Source: Oryzias latipes (taxonomy: Eukaryota; Chordata; Actinopteri; Beloniformes; Adrianichthyidae). Taken from it: 64,000 nucleotides of DNA. Shown one piece after another: positions 1 through 13,200 of this stretch. Each line of letters starts with the position of its first letter. Position 1 is the first letter of the stretch. The stretch lies in NCBI RefSeq assembly GCF_002234675.1, contig NC_019867.2:24975166-25039165 (forward strand), given 5' to 3'. The notes under the pieces were generated by a model. It had not been told where the DNA came from. It ran no database searches and was given only the letters and a program-made list of their open reading frames with translations. The position numbers and the translations under genes were made by a program.

Positions 1-439
1 TGGAGTCACAGATAGCATGATGGGGCTGATGGCAGTGTCTGTGTCCCTGCTGGCAGCGTCTGCACTGCAGCAAGGATGAACCACTCACATCTACTGCAGT
101 CCTAATCCTTGGGTGGGTGGCTGTGTAAGTGCACAGTGCCATGATAACTTTATGAGCTGTTTCACCTGCAACTCTGCATTAAAAAATACACTCAACAGAC
201 TCAGCTTGTAAATAAAGTTCATTTCTGGCCATAATGAAAGAAAGAAAAGCAGAAAGTGCTTTCTTTAGCCGATTTGATTTAAAAGTCATGTAATATGACT
301 CATTCTTATTTATGAGGGCGTGGCTACTTTTTTGAGGGGGGTTAGAAGGAAGCAACAGTGCAAAATATATAAAATAAATTAAAATAAAATCTAATACTTA
401 GTTATTCAGGGAATATTTCAGGAACAACAGAAGGTAGAT

Positions 440-680
440 TACTTTAAAGGTTAATTGAGAAAAAAAATGTGGAATGAAAAACAAGACATACCAGGTAGCC
501 TATTTTAAAAAAGAGAAATAAAAAAGATAGAAAGAAAACTTAAAAGAATAGAAAATGATCAATAAAAATTAACAAAAAGAAAATAAAATTAAACAAAACA
601 AATAAAGAGAAAAGAAAAGACCAGAAAAAAAGAAGAAATTAAGAAAACTAGTGAAAGAAAAAAAAAGGGGGGGGGTTAAC
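440..680. repeat. A-rich purine-biased low-complexity tract
   Basis: Runs of A interrupted mostly by G dominate this stretch (many GAAA, AAAG and AAAAAA words) and it ends with a run of about nine G. On the minus strand it reads as a T-rich pyrimidine tract, which gives a meaningless phenylalanine-rich open frame. It is simple low-complexity DNA, perhaps derived from an old retroposon A-tail. Confidence 0.6.
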
Positions 681-971
681 AAAACCAAATCCAAAACGCC
701 CCCCATCACCGTGGCAGAAAATTCTACAAAACTCTTACATTTGGGCTGCAATACTAACCGTTTTTCTATGCTTGCTGCAACAACTGGGTTTCATTAAATA
801 TTTAGAAACTGGATGCTGGCAGAACTGGAGCTGACTATGCAAATGCAGGCCACAGTAAAATGGGCTTTTGCTGACATCTACTGGTGGAAATGCAAACTGC
901 AAAAGCATTTGAAGCTTCACTCTTTGGTTAAAAAACACTTATCCTGCATTTAAGAAAAAGCTGGACATTTG

Positions 972-1180
972 TAACCATTGTGCTATCCTAGGCACTTTAA
1001 CATTGGGAGTTGGGTCATCTAGACCCACTAGACAGGGCGCTGAACCTTTTTTCTTCAATAATTTGTGATTTTCATTGGTCTCCAAGGACATGAAATCTTT
1101 CCACCTTTATCCACCTTTGTCATGGTAGGGAGAACACGTCAATGTAAGGGTGGGGTCATCTAAGATAGCACATGGGTTAA
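972..1180. mobile_element. piggyBac-like MITE, copy A
   Basis: About 210 bp bounded by near-inverted ends related to TTAACCCTTGTGCTATC, with a terminal TTAA on the right. It contains the family's internal words (GGGTCATCTAGACCC, the CACCTTTATCCACC stretch, TGTCATGGTAGGGAGAACAC). The same sequence recurs near 31.1, 42.9, 44.0 and 54.8 kb. TTAA target sites and CCC-starting ends are typical of piggyBac-superfamily elements; the class assignment is inference because no transposase is present. Confidence 0.7.
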
Positions 1181-3989
1181 CATAAAAATAAAATAGTTAC
1201 ACTATTATCTATATTGATTTAAATGATATGTGAATTTTGGGTATATTAGTCTATGTGGGAGTGAAAGACAAGGACCAAAGTATGCCTTCACTCCAAATGA
1301 ATTGAGTTCATGTGATCAAAAATTTCCTTAGAGACAGATAAGACATGTATGAAGATTACAAGCATGTGCCCGATGTGGTTAAATGTAAATCAATTGTAGA
1401 TCAAAGAGAACTGTTGTCAGCATCTTGTAACCTGTAATTCAAGCGAGATCCATATGGAAAAAATAAAAAGCTCTGTTTATCTACACAGAGCATTCGTTGA
1501 AGTTGTTCACATTTCTGAATCAGCTGTTTCTATCTTTATTGGTAGGGTGTGGCTGCGGCTCAGCTGCAGTGGAGGGAGGAGAAGCAGCAGGGAACCAACC
1601 TGCTGATCACAAACAAACCTCATCCTCTTATCATCAGCTGTGTTGCTAAGATCCTGGTCTAACAGACAAATGAACAGGATGTTTCCTCATCTACAGTAAC
1701 AATTCTTTCTGCTTTCATGTTAAAGAGCCTGATGTTTCTACTTCCTGCTGATCTTTAAGTTGTTAGGATGTCCAGAGTGTAAATTCTATGCCTATAAAAA
1801 GCCAGATATACAGTACCAGAAAACAAAAAACAATAGCTTCACTAAAATTATTTTGAATATCTTACTGTGGCAATCAAAACTTCGTAACCCAGTAAACAGG
1901 AATGTAAAAAGGGACATTGTTTGACCCTGGAAGTAATTTTTATCAATATAATTTTGTTTTTTTTACAGATATCCACCTCAACTTACTTAACCAGGAAATG
2001 TTTGAGTTTGTTTACCTGTTCCTCTGGGCTGATTAGTCTAAACATTTCGGCTTCTAGTTGGGGTTACAGATGCAACCAGGTTAGATTAAGGTTAAAGTGG
2101 GTCTGGAAATGTTGTTAGCTAATATTTCCTGTGCTAGTCTTGCCCTCTAGGGTTGTTTACCCTGTAAAGTTTACTACATAAAAGAATTGACGGAAAAATC
2201 TAAGTTTTTGAAATTAAGATGAAATCTACACAATGTGTTGATATACCATTTTTTATTAGTAATAGATAGTATCAATTATGATGATTTGTTACATTTTTGC
2301 TGACAATAATGTTAGTTTAAGATGCAAAAATATTGACATGAGTGTCTAGGAAAAAATACCATATTTACCCACTGTCCCAAATTTGATTTTCACAGTTGTA
2401 ACATGGTGTGACTGTATTTGAAATGATTAGATATCAACAAAATTTGCATTCTTGCAATACAAAAAGGAGTAATTTAAAATTATGATGAACAATAGAGAAA
2501 TTCTTCTCACCATAAAGTTTTTCAATTTACCAAAAGTGTTTCCTCTAAAAGTTTTTTTCAGATTTCATGGAATCAGACATTTTAAAATGAGCAGGAAAAG
2601 GCCTTCTGCTGTCTCTGGAATGATAATCCACTGCAGGGCATATAAACATGGAACAACAATGGGTTTATAAGGAAAGTTTTGATCATGCTGATGAAAGAGA
2701 GGTCTCAAAAATGTGTGTACCAAACATGATATAAAAGGATAAAGGGTTAATCTAAACTCTAATTCTGTTCCTATACCCGGTTAGATATGCAGCTGTGCCC
2801 AAGCAAAGAGAAGATAAAAACCCAAACTCCAGACTTAGTGGTTAAATAAACAAACTTGTTTCAGTGGTTACTCCTATCAGCTCAGGATGTAACCTGTTTC
2901 TGTTTGACCTGTAAATACAAGTAACCTATCATGCAAAGTTAAATCAACAAAATGATGTAAATAAAGGTAATTGTGTAGACTGCTTTGGCTTAGGTTAGAA
3001 GCCAAGATCTCTGAAAGTCATAATACTGATAGCTCAAACTGGACTATGGATGAATAGGACACAGTCTTAAAGCCTGTGTTTCATAGTTATGAGTGGGAAA
3101 AAAGTGACATATTTAGTGTTACCGAGTTTTTCCCTCTGCAAATTCTGCATAATCTTAAAGTTGAAGAATAATAAACTTTACAATTTGGAAATTAAAGGAA
3201 TCAGTTGAATTTGTCTTTTGTCATTGCCTTTATATTGATGTACAGTATAGTGAAACATTAGGGGGATGTCTCAGCTTTTATTTATCCTCCCTGACCTCTC
3301 ACATTTGTTGATGACCTCCAGAAACCTAAGAATGAGAAAGTGCATCCAGGTAGCTACACCTTTCCATCAAAAAGTTAACAAGAACTTTCTTAACCCAAAG
3401 GGTCTTGAAGTCCTCACTTGAGTTTTTTTGAAAAACAGTTAAATAGGGTTTGTACTTGAGATGCCGGAATGTGTTTTGGAGACACAGGGAGCTTCAGGAC
3501 TCACAGATTGCCAGAAAATGCCTTGAGGAAAATGATGACTGGACATACAGGAATGGGATTTGTCTATTGGATGGTCTCTACCTTTTGGACTTCAGCCAAA
3601 ATCAATATTGATCAAACACTTGTTGCTCTTTCTGTTGAGGAAGTATGTTTGTTGGGGCCAGTTCTAAAGATGTACCCTCTTAATCTGCAAGGGTTTGTTC
3701 AATGATTGCATGTTGTTGTGAAAGATGCAGTTTGTAAAAATAAAACAAGGTTTCTACTTTAGTAATTCTCTCTGAAATAAATACTTTTGTATAGTTACAA
3801 AAAAGGACCACATGTTTGACTCAGAGCAAACATGCAGCATTTTGAAGGTTTTGAACTAATTTAAAATAAAAATTACTTTTTCAGATTATATCGTTATTTC
3901 AATAGAATAAAAGTATAATGAGCAACAGATAAAACGATTTAGTAATTTTGTAAGGATATTAGTTGTATTAAGACACTTATTTTTTCGGG

Positions 3990-4201
3990 GTGGCACGTGA
4001 TCAACTGTTTTATTTTGAAAAGCGGAAGTCCTCCGTATAGTTGATTGCTGCGAGACACTGTCTGGTCTGTCATCGATTTGATATTGGAAGTAGGGTAAAA
4101 AAAAGTGTTGCTTTCAACATCTAGCTCAGCTGAAGATTACCCATCCCGGTTGGAGCCTTGTAGACACTTCCGTTGTTCTTGTCGGGCTTCCATCCGCTAA
4201 G
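3990..4201 (+). promoter_or_regulatory. cds2: cds2 promoter and 5' UTR region
   Basis: The stretch before the cds2 start is richer in CpG than its surroundings and has no obvious TATA box. It carries an E-box CACGTG at 3994-3999, an ETS-type GCGGAAGT at 4022-4029 and a reverse ETS-type core (ACTTCCG) near 4168. Such ETS/E-box composition is common in TATA-less housekeeping promoters. The transcription start is not directly visible and is probably between about 4030 and 4130. The start codon has A at -3, a good Kozak context. Confidence 0.5.
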
Positions 4202-7200
4202 ATGTCGGAGCTCAGGCACCGCGTAGCCAAAGAAACCGAGTCAACGTTACAGCAGCAGCCGTCAGAGGACAAGGTAACGTTAGCCAGACGTGGTCCTGAC
4301 ATCCTAAGACGATGCTAACGCTAACAGAAACGGAGCAGTCCGTATTAGCTGTAGATCAAATAATTCACCCCTCGGTCTTGTTCTAACAGTTGTTTTGAAG
4401 GTTGTGTCATAAGTCACAAAAAGGGTCTGTTGATTTTTATTTTACCACCACACGAATCGGACGGATGCTCAGTCTGTTCTGACGGGCTGTTGCATAAAAG
4501 TATAGCGAAAATCGATTTTTAGAACCATGATGTTTCATGGAGACAAAACTATTTTCCTTGTAAATATTATAATATGTTCTTTATTGTCCGTTTAGCCAGG
4601 TAAATAAGAAAATGGGTTTTCCATGATGAGTTGTGACGCGTGTTTGTTTCTCATAGAAAACGTTGAAAAAGTCCATCATGATAATCGATTTAATTTGTCA
4701 CTTAGTTCATAATTTTCTATCCTTTTTTGTGTCGCTGCAAACCCGTTAGCCTGCAGATGTCGTTCCCGCCTGTGAAGCAGCATTAGCTTGATTTTGGTTA
4801 ATGCTACAACAACAACAATAACAACAACAACGACGACACTAGTGTGGGAAAAATTGGGGCAGCAACAGTGTTTTGTGTTTCGTCCACTGGAGGGAAGAGA
4901 AGCCCCTGGCTAAAACAAAAATGGAGTCTCGTTCATTCAGGATGATCCAAATTACCCATAAAGCACTGGACTAATTTGTTTAAAGCAAAGCCTTTTGATT
5001 TATGTTGATTGATTACTCTCTCTTTCAGATTGAAGGAATACGTTTGGTATTTAGCAGGTACTTTGCAGTAAATGAAAAGCACAACTTTTTGTTGTTAGTC
5101 TTAGTGTAGCTACTCATACACAACAGTTATTCCATTATATTGTTTTTTCTTTACCTGAATTTCAAATCCATTTAATTCCTAAACTCCTTTATGCAATGCA
5201 TAAAAAAGAAATGACAATAATCAGTATTTGTACAATGATTTTAGGAGAACATACTGCTGATGCTCAAAAATGTTCTTTTCTTAATTATACTTTTCAGTCC
5301 ATACTAAGGGATGCCACAATTCTGGGTTTAATACTGAGCTGTTTGTTGCATAATTGTGGGGAATGTGAATCGTTGTATCTCTACTGTATACCACTTTGGT
5401 CACAATCAAAGTGTCAAACAATTGGTTTGCTTATTTTAAGAAGGATTTATTATTTATTGTTTTATTATATTACACAAGGCTTAGTATGAGCCCACCGAAA
5501 GTTTTTTTGGTCATTATTTGCTTATTAGCAAATAAAATAAAATAAAAATAAAAAGATTTTCTAAATTCATAGTTTTTTTTTAGTATACACATCATATATT
5601 GAACCAAAACAGAACCATGACCCTAAAACTGAGGTCTGAACTGAATTGAAAAGAGAATGGTTGCATCCCTACTGCATACATGCTAAATCCTTTCAACACA
5701 CATACTGAATGTGAAGGGCGATCACTGGTGAACCTCTGTCCCCCTATTGGTTTTAGAGAGTGATGGTTATTGTAGGTGTGTTGGATCCATGAACAAAGCG
5801 TCTCCTTGTTCATTTGGATTAGGACGGAAACCCACAACTGATTGGGGATCATATTACATCTGAGCTAGAAGGGTGTTTCTGCACCATTGAGGGGCTGTTT
5901 TCAGATCCCTACATCTGCATGACGTGCCACGGTGCCACTCAGTTTTTCTGCCAACAGCGTGATGACTGGAGTTCGACCGGTCTTGGTTTGTCGCTCTTTC
6001 TTCCTTCTGAGGACTTCTGGGTGCTGCCAGGGCCCTCTTCCTTGGGGCAGGGGTTTGGCTCTTGCCTCTACTCTAGGCTAGATGGGGCTGGATGGTGAAC
6101 TGCCTGGCGGATGCCTTTGATGTGGCCCCAGAACACTTTTGAAGGGAGTGATGAGAGATGCTCAGGATTATTTGTTGGTTGCGGGTAGGCGCCTGCACAA
6201 TATACCGCAAATTTATCGTTATCGCAATATCAAACAGTGCTATATCCATATTGCAAAAGTCAGCTAAAATCGCAATAAATAGTCACCTTAAATGTGCTAA
6301 AACAATCCTATGGCAACTTGAAGCATATAACAAATCAAATAAATCCCTTTATACATTTGACCATTCGGTTGGCCCCGTTTACGTTGTTGATCAATCAGAT
6401 GAGCCCTTTTATGTTAGATGTTTGCCTCCTACGTCAATGAGGATCATTTGTGATTTGTTTGTATACCGCAAATTATATTGTTATCGCAATATTGATCACT
6501 AATATCGCGTATCACAAGTTTTGCTCATATCGTGCAGCCCTAGTTGTTGGCCTTTTGTTGAGGGTTAGTGGGGCTTTGGACAAGACCTCCGGCATCTGGG
6601 GGCAATGGTATCATTGGTTACAGTTTAAGTTTACTGTTGAAGTTGTAGGGAGGGAACTCCCACTTCTTTAAAGTGATGTCTCCTGTTTTATTTTGTAGTT
6701 TTTTTAAATCAATGAAGTTGGGTAAAAGTGCTTACTGCTTGGTTATTTCCCCCCCCTTTTTTTACAGTAGTGTAAGTGGCACTTGTGAGTATAGGTAGTT
6801 TATTTTATATACTGTTTTGGTCTCAAACCCCAGCATAAATTGGGGGCTTGTCTAGGAATAAAAAAGACTCAATCTCAGATTCTCTAAATCAGGAAGGTCT
6901 AAGGGCAGGGATGCCCAGTTTAGCTTAGTCTGTTTGGTTTAGTTTAGAAATCAGCTATTGTATTTTATGACTGATTTTAGATTTCTGTATAATTTTCACT
7001 TTGTGATATTAGGCTATATAAATACAATTGAATTAAATTGAATCAACTTGTCTTTTGCTAATGGTACTTATTTGCTGAAAATCAAAAGCCTGCAAAGCTG
7101 GAAAGCTGTTCAGAGTGAAGCCTCTGGCCCCAGCTTTCAGGACTAGTGGAAGTGATTTCCGAGATGTGCCCAAGTTTTGACCACAAATGGGTGTGGTGAC

Positions 7201-10200
7201 GGTTTGATGGATGCGTGGCTCTGTCTGGGGTGAGACGACTTCTCATTACCGCAGAGTAGCTTAAAGCAGATTGAAGAGCAGTGAACGCATCATCTAAAAC
7301 ACATCGCTGCAAGACTGAACACATCCCCCAGAGACTGCCGGTATATTCCTTCCAGTTTATTTGATTGATGTTTGTGTGTTGTAATCCCTGTGATTCACAA
7401 CACAAACTCAAACACTAGTACTACCACTGAGGGTTTGACTCACCCATTCTGAAGGGATTTGATCACATTTGCATGTAGACTGAGAGATTGCTGAAACCTG
7501 ATCTTTGTTTCATGGTGTTAGCAGGTGAAGTAAATCAGAAACTGTAGATCAGTGACAATAGAGTGTTAATAAGGTTAATAGGCGATCGACACCTAAAGTA
7601 TCTGAAGAGGTCTGAAACTTTTTCTAAAAGTAAAATGTTATTAAATTTGCTGAGAAAGAATACAAACGCGGAAAATAAGACCTAAATGAATCAATGTTTG
7701 TCCTTGTCATATGTTTTTTGATGTGATCGCTGTTGTTATCACTCAGTCTAGCTTTAAACTTGCAATATTTGTTGTGTAAAACATCTCAGTTGTCACTACT
7801 TGACTACGGTAGATTAGTTTGGTTTAATCTGTGAATGTCTCTCCCTCTGAGTGTCAGAGCAGAGTCTGGTGTCAGACTGATCCCGTCAAGGCCTGTTGAT
7901 ATTGTGTCTGTTCAGAAACCCACAGGAGATGGTAAAGTTGCAGCTGGTGTACAACGCAACACGAAGAGGGAGGAGCCTAGAAGTGAAAAGCGCGCCTATT
8001 TTTAACCCAAGCATCCTGGATGACGGAAACTGTTTCCATAGATACCAGCTGACAGAAAAAGGCTTTGTGTGTGTGTGTGCTTCTGGATTCCTCCTGATAG
8101 TGTTTCATGTAGAAAAAAGTAAATATGTTTTGGAAAATACAGTTTTGTATCTTAAATACAATTTGGCTCATCAAAGATTTCTTGTTTTACAAATTAAAAG
8201 GTTCTTAGCACAAACTCCATTAGCTGATAATAAATATGTTTGCTGGGACTGATTTTTCATGTCTCGCTATAGATCTTATAATTCAAAAGTAGCATATTTT
8301 TCACATGGAAACGGTATCAATCTTTGTAAACATTAAAGGTTGAGCACCATATACTTTTATTTTGTTACTAATGTTATGTGGACAAATAAAGCACAGGCCA
8401 TAACTGAAGACAGGGTGTTTTTATTTGTTGGAAATCTGCAGCACATGTTAAGGTTTGTTAACCTCTCCGCGTGAGAGTCATAAAACCACATGTCAGCCAT
8501 CTGCTGGATGAATGCAAGCCGACAACTCCAAGCCTTATTTGGTCACAAGGACTAAAGGGACCAGAAGGGGAGGCAATAGGTGAAAAGGGGGGAGATGGAA
8601 ACCGTTTTGTAACAGTAGATGTAGCTGCCACCATCTGATGAGACCTGCTTGTCCTCGTTACCATAGAGATCAAGCTATTTCAGGAAATCCCTCAATTAGT
8701 TAACCTTTGCTTGTGAGAAAGTAAAGAGGTAATCAGAAGTAGTGCTCTGCCTCCCACGCACATCCCAGCATGCGCTGTCACTTTTGTTCCAGTCTGCTTC
8801 ACATGTAGTACTAAACCTGATGTTTGTGCAACACATCCAATCACTGTTAGTGATTGTCTTTCATACCATGTTCACAAAAATTTTGTCTTTTGAGTTTAAT
8901 TGTTTCACAAACAATTACCATTTAAATTAAAACATCTTTTCGGTTGTTGTCATTGACTTATTATTTATCTTCTTGCTTTGCCCATTTTTGAACAAAAATC
9001 CTCTTAGTCACATCTGCCCTACGGATACAGGCTTTTTAATACAGGCATGCAGCAGGCGTAAGGTTGTAGTGAACATTTAAGCAACACGTAAAGATGAGTA
9101 GGCGAGATGCAGGCATGCATACGGACTTTAAATAAATAAATCAGAAAGAAAGCAAATGAAGAGACATTAGGATTTTTTTGGTCAGAGCTACACTTGTTAA
9201 TTCACTTTGATCTTTACAGGTTTGTAGAGGTTGTGTGTTTTTGTACTTACCGGTACTAATTTAATGCTGAGTTTATATGTTGCAGCTGTTACTCATTTAC
9301 AGACCAGAAATCTTTATTTTGAGCACTGCTTGCTTATGAAGTTGATGAACAGAAACAACCATCACACATCAGAGTTGGTCTGGGCATCCCTACCAAATTC
9401 ACATCTCAAATGTGCAATGCAAATTTTGTTAGGTTAGGAAAATGTTTTTCACAGAAGGGATTTAAACTAAACAAATATAGATCCCTTAAAAATTAACCTG
9501 CTGCATTTTTGCATTTTTTTCTGCTTGTGGCGTTTAGACTTCAGACAGCGAGCTGAAGGCCGAAAAAGATGGAGTGTCAGACAGCGAGTCCAAGGTGGAC
9601 TCGGGAATCCCAGAAGTGCCGGTCTCTGCTGATGACACACCCGAAGTTCTGAACAAGGCTCTTTCTGGACTCTCCTCTAGGTAGGCCAACGATCCAAGAA
9701 CAGTTTAAATGTGGGTTATCGATCCACACAAACACGTCTTTGCCTCCAGACTACTGGATTTACGTAATACTTAATTTAATGCCTTCTCTGCTAACGGCCG
9801 CAACTGTCAACACATCCAAAAATATGAAGAAAAAAAACCCCATCTTGAATTCTTCAATACTTTTTATCTGTACAATTCTAAAAAGAAATGTAAAAACCAA
9901 TGTAGTTGTTTAAAGGAAACAGATCTTGTTAGTGCTAGCGGCAAAATAAGTTTATAATGGTAAACAATAGTGTTTAAGAAGAAAGACTGAGATAAAAGGA
10001 GGGAAGAAAGATGAAATGAGATACATTTCAGCAAATGGTTGTAAATTTATTAAAACTAAAATTTGGGACAATTAGATAAAAACGTTGTTTTGACATTGTG
10101 CAGGAAAAGATTAGCATTTTATTGTGTTCAGAGGGTTATGTGGGGGTCAACTAAAGCCACAGCAACCTCTAGTGCAACTGAGGCACTGAAATGGTTCTGA

Positions 10201-13200
10201 TGTCAAGTCAGACTGTCAGAAGACAGAGTTTGGCCATTATTAATATTACTGGTTTTATTTTGATAATTACTGCTGAATAATTATTACAACATTATTATAA
10301 ATTAAAATGGATTACACCCTTGTTTTAAGGTAGTTTAGGCTGGTTCATACTCATAATTAACAGCGATGCTGACAAACTTGCCAGAACATCCAAAAACCAA
10401 ATTAAAAAAAACCTAAAGATGAACCTTTAAAAAAAACGAGAGAGATTTTTCTGCTGCAGTGTTGAGACTCCTGCTGTTTAAAGGAACTCAGAAACATTTT
10501 GGTTTTTTATTTGGCACCAAAATTCTGAAGCTGGAACAGATGCCACCAAAGTAATTTTGATTTATCTGAATATTCAAAAACAATATTCAATAGATATTTT
10601 CTTAAGCAAAAAAAGAACTTCACCCCTGTCTGAAATGGACGTTTAGCCAGTAGCTGCTTTTATTGTTTATGGTGGCCTTCCTTACTTGTACAGCTGCCTA
10701 CACTAGCCCAAATCTCACATAGTGGCTGCATCCCGTAGTTTGAGAACCCTACAGCTAAATGTAAATTCTAAAGAGAAAAGTAGATATTCTTCTGTTCTCA
10801 AGGACTAAACATTCTTTGTACAATATGTGCAGTATCTATAGAGATTTTCTTACATCCAGAGGTACTGTTCCGAGTTGTGCAGCAGGTTTTCTCTATTCAA
10901 AACCAAGAAAAATGGCCTTTCTTTTCTTTTAAGCAACATGAGAGCTCTGCTGCAGATGTGGAAGAGATGTGAGTCACACAAATGCATCGCTCCTGCTTCC
11001 TTAAAAAGCTAATATGACTCACACACATCTAGATCTGAATGTGTAGACTGTCGATATCAGATGTTTTGTGTGTATGGCCTCGGGTACTACTGCAGCATGA
11101 ATAAACGCCTGTGTGAAAAACAGATGCAGAGCATTAGCAAAAATAAAAAAAACTGCTGTAAAGACATGTTAAAAAAATCAATGGATGTGAGAGACATTTT
11201 TTAGAATTCATTATTGACTGATTTAAATTTCAAATATCGGGTAGTATTCTACTGATTCCTGTGGTTACTTTGGGCTTTCTTTAGATGGAAGAACTGGTGG
11301 GTGAGAGGCCTATTCACCCTCGCCATGATCACTTTCTTCTTCTTCATCATCTACCTGGGCCCCATGGTGCTTATGATGATTGTGAGTACAAACGGAGCCC
11401 ATCAGGCAGCACAAACACTTCCTGAGTAACTGCTACACAATCCCTAAGGAATAAAATCCAGCTGGAAAATGTGATCAAAAACAGCAATGAAGTAATTGGT
11501 TTAACAAATGAACAGTAAATTCTGCACCTAGTGCTGCTGTCTCGCCTTTTACAGGTGTATTAATCGTTGACTGTATATGAAAACTGGACTGAGTGATCCC
11601 TCTCCTCTGGCTTTCCAAACTGGAAGTTCCCGCTGGCTCCAAGAAACCAAAATCCCATAGACTTCTGTTGAGAAATAAACCGCTGTTATTCAGTCAATAG
11701 ATTTGTCAGAGTAACCATTCTTGCTACTACCCTAGGAGTACCTTTACCCCTAAGGTAGTAGTAGGGTACTACCTTTTTCAACATATTCTTGCTTATCCTA
11801 AATTTTTTTCATTATATTTTTTTCTGTCGTGCAAGTTATTCAAGTTACAAACTGACCAATCAGATGCCTCAATAAAAGTATGTTGTCTCACGTCAAACGA
11901 TTGAAAAGTTTGATTCTTCAGAGCTCGCTTTCAAGCTCACTTCTCGTTGATGAGATTGGTTGCCACTGAAACGCTGACTTAGACCGATTTGGACCAATTA
12001 CTGCTTACTTGCTCACTTCCAATGTGGACGTGTCCATATTGTGAAAAATGGCAAGTTAATTGATTTCATTTGGTTGGAGCCGGAAGTAAGTCATTTCCCA
12101 CGGTCCAGTTCTCGTATCCAGTCAATGGCATGTCCACCTAAACATACCTCCTTTTCTTAAAACCTCTACCAAGACTTTTACGTTTGTAGTTTGAAATGTT
12201 TTCATAGTTTTATCCTGTGCTAATGTTGTTTGTTTCTCGCTGTAGGTCCTCTGCGTTCAGATCAAGTGCTTCCATGAAATTATCATGATTGGTTACAGTG
12301 TGTACCACTCTTACGACCTGCCCTGGTTCAGGACGCTGAGCTGGTAAGGCCACGCAAATCTGCGTTGTTGTCTCATGACTCCAGCATGCGCGTCTGATGC
12401 TGCAAATGTTCATGGTGGCTTGGCTCTCACAGTGTTTCATGTTTGTTTCGTTGCAGACGTCCTGAGGTTTGTTTTCTGGTCTGTCTTAGTTTAGCCTGCA
12501 TAGTTTTGTAGATTATTTCTCTAATCAGCAGATGAATGCAGGAATCGTCAAAGCTCTTTGAGTTTCAGCTGCTGTAGTCTTGATTGTAGCGTGAAGCATA
12601 GAGTCCTGATTTAAACCGTCCTGTGAGACTAGAAATCCTGATAAACACAAACTGTGTCTATAAACACGGAAATTACTCTTTAACTCTTTGGTTTTCTCTC
12701 AATCAGTTTTCCAGGATTTCTATAGCCATGTTCATTCAGTCTGTTCCAGTGAGGACTTTTCCTTCAACCCTGCAGGTACTTTCTGCTGTGCGTGAACTAC
12801 TTCTTCTACGGAGAGACGGTGACGGATTACTTTTTCACGTTGGTACAAAGAGAAGAACCGCTCCGCATCCTCAGCAAATATCATCGATTCATTTCCTTCG
12901 CCCTCTACCTCACAGGTAAACGCAGTAAACATATTGTGAAATGTGGGGTGCATGTAAACATGGAGAAGTTCTTCACTCTTGATCGTTTCGTCATTTTCTT
13001 TCTGATTTATCGACAAAAATTTAACACAACTTTGCGGCCTATATGCAGAGGTAGGGCGGTCCATCTCTGGTCGGAAGTTTTCAGGTTTGGTTCCTGCCTT
13101 GCCCGCCCATGAGTCGAAATTGTTACGTCGTGAGGTTGGTGAAGGACCCAAATGCAGGTGGTTCCAAGAAACCAGGGATTTTTAATATAACAAAAGGAGC

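Larger units (their letters stand above)
1..3985. other. Intergenic region upstream of cds2
   Basis: No convincing exon is visible on either strand. The few open frames are short, lack recognisable domains and have no plausible splice partners. An A-rich, purine-biased tract runs from about 440 to 680 and ends in a short G run. One degraded TTAA-flanked MITE is listed separately. The rest is AT-rich unique-looking sequence. The left edge may hold the far flank of another gene, but nothing shows it. Confidence 0.6.
4274..9537 (+). other. cds2: cds2 intron 1
   Basis: A 5.3-kb intron beginning GTAACG and ending TTTAG. It contains a short ACA/ACG trinucleotide tract near 4808-4840, a TIR element at 6191-6543 lying in a longer GC-richer repeat-like stretch (about 5600-6670), and a repeat at 6889-7044 that recurs inverted near 45.1-45.3 kb. 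The remaining sequence shows no exon-like coding potential; the open frames are short and unconserved by eye. Confidence 0.8.

Noticed and set aside
3469..3705. 78-aa + strand frame upstream of cds2
   Set aside because: No recognised domain, weak start context, no splice partners; probably chance.
12732..13151. 139-aa minus-strand frame
   Set aside because: It lies antisense to cds2 exon 5, whose + strand translation is strongly conserved, and extends into intron repeat sequence.
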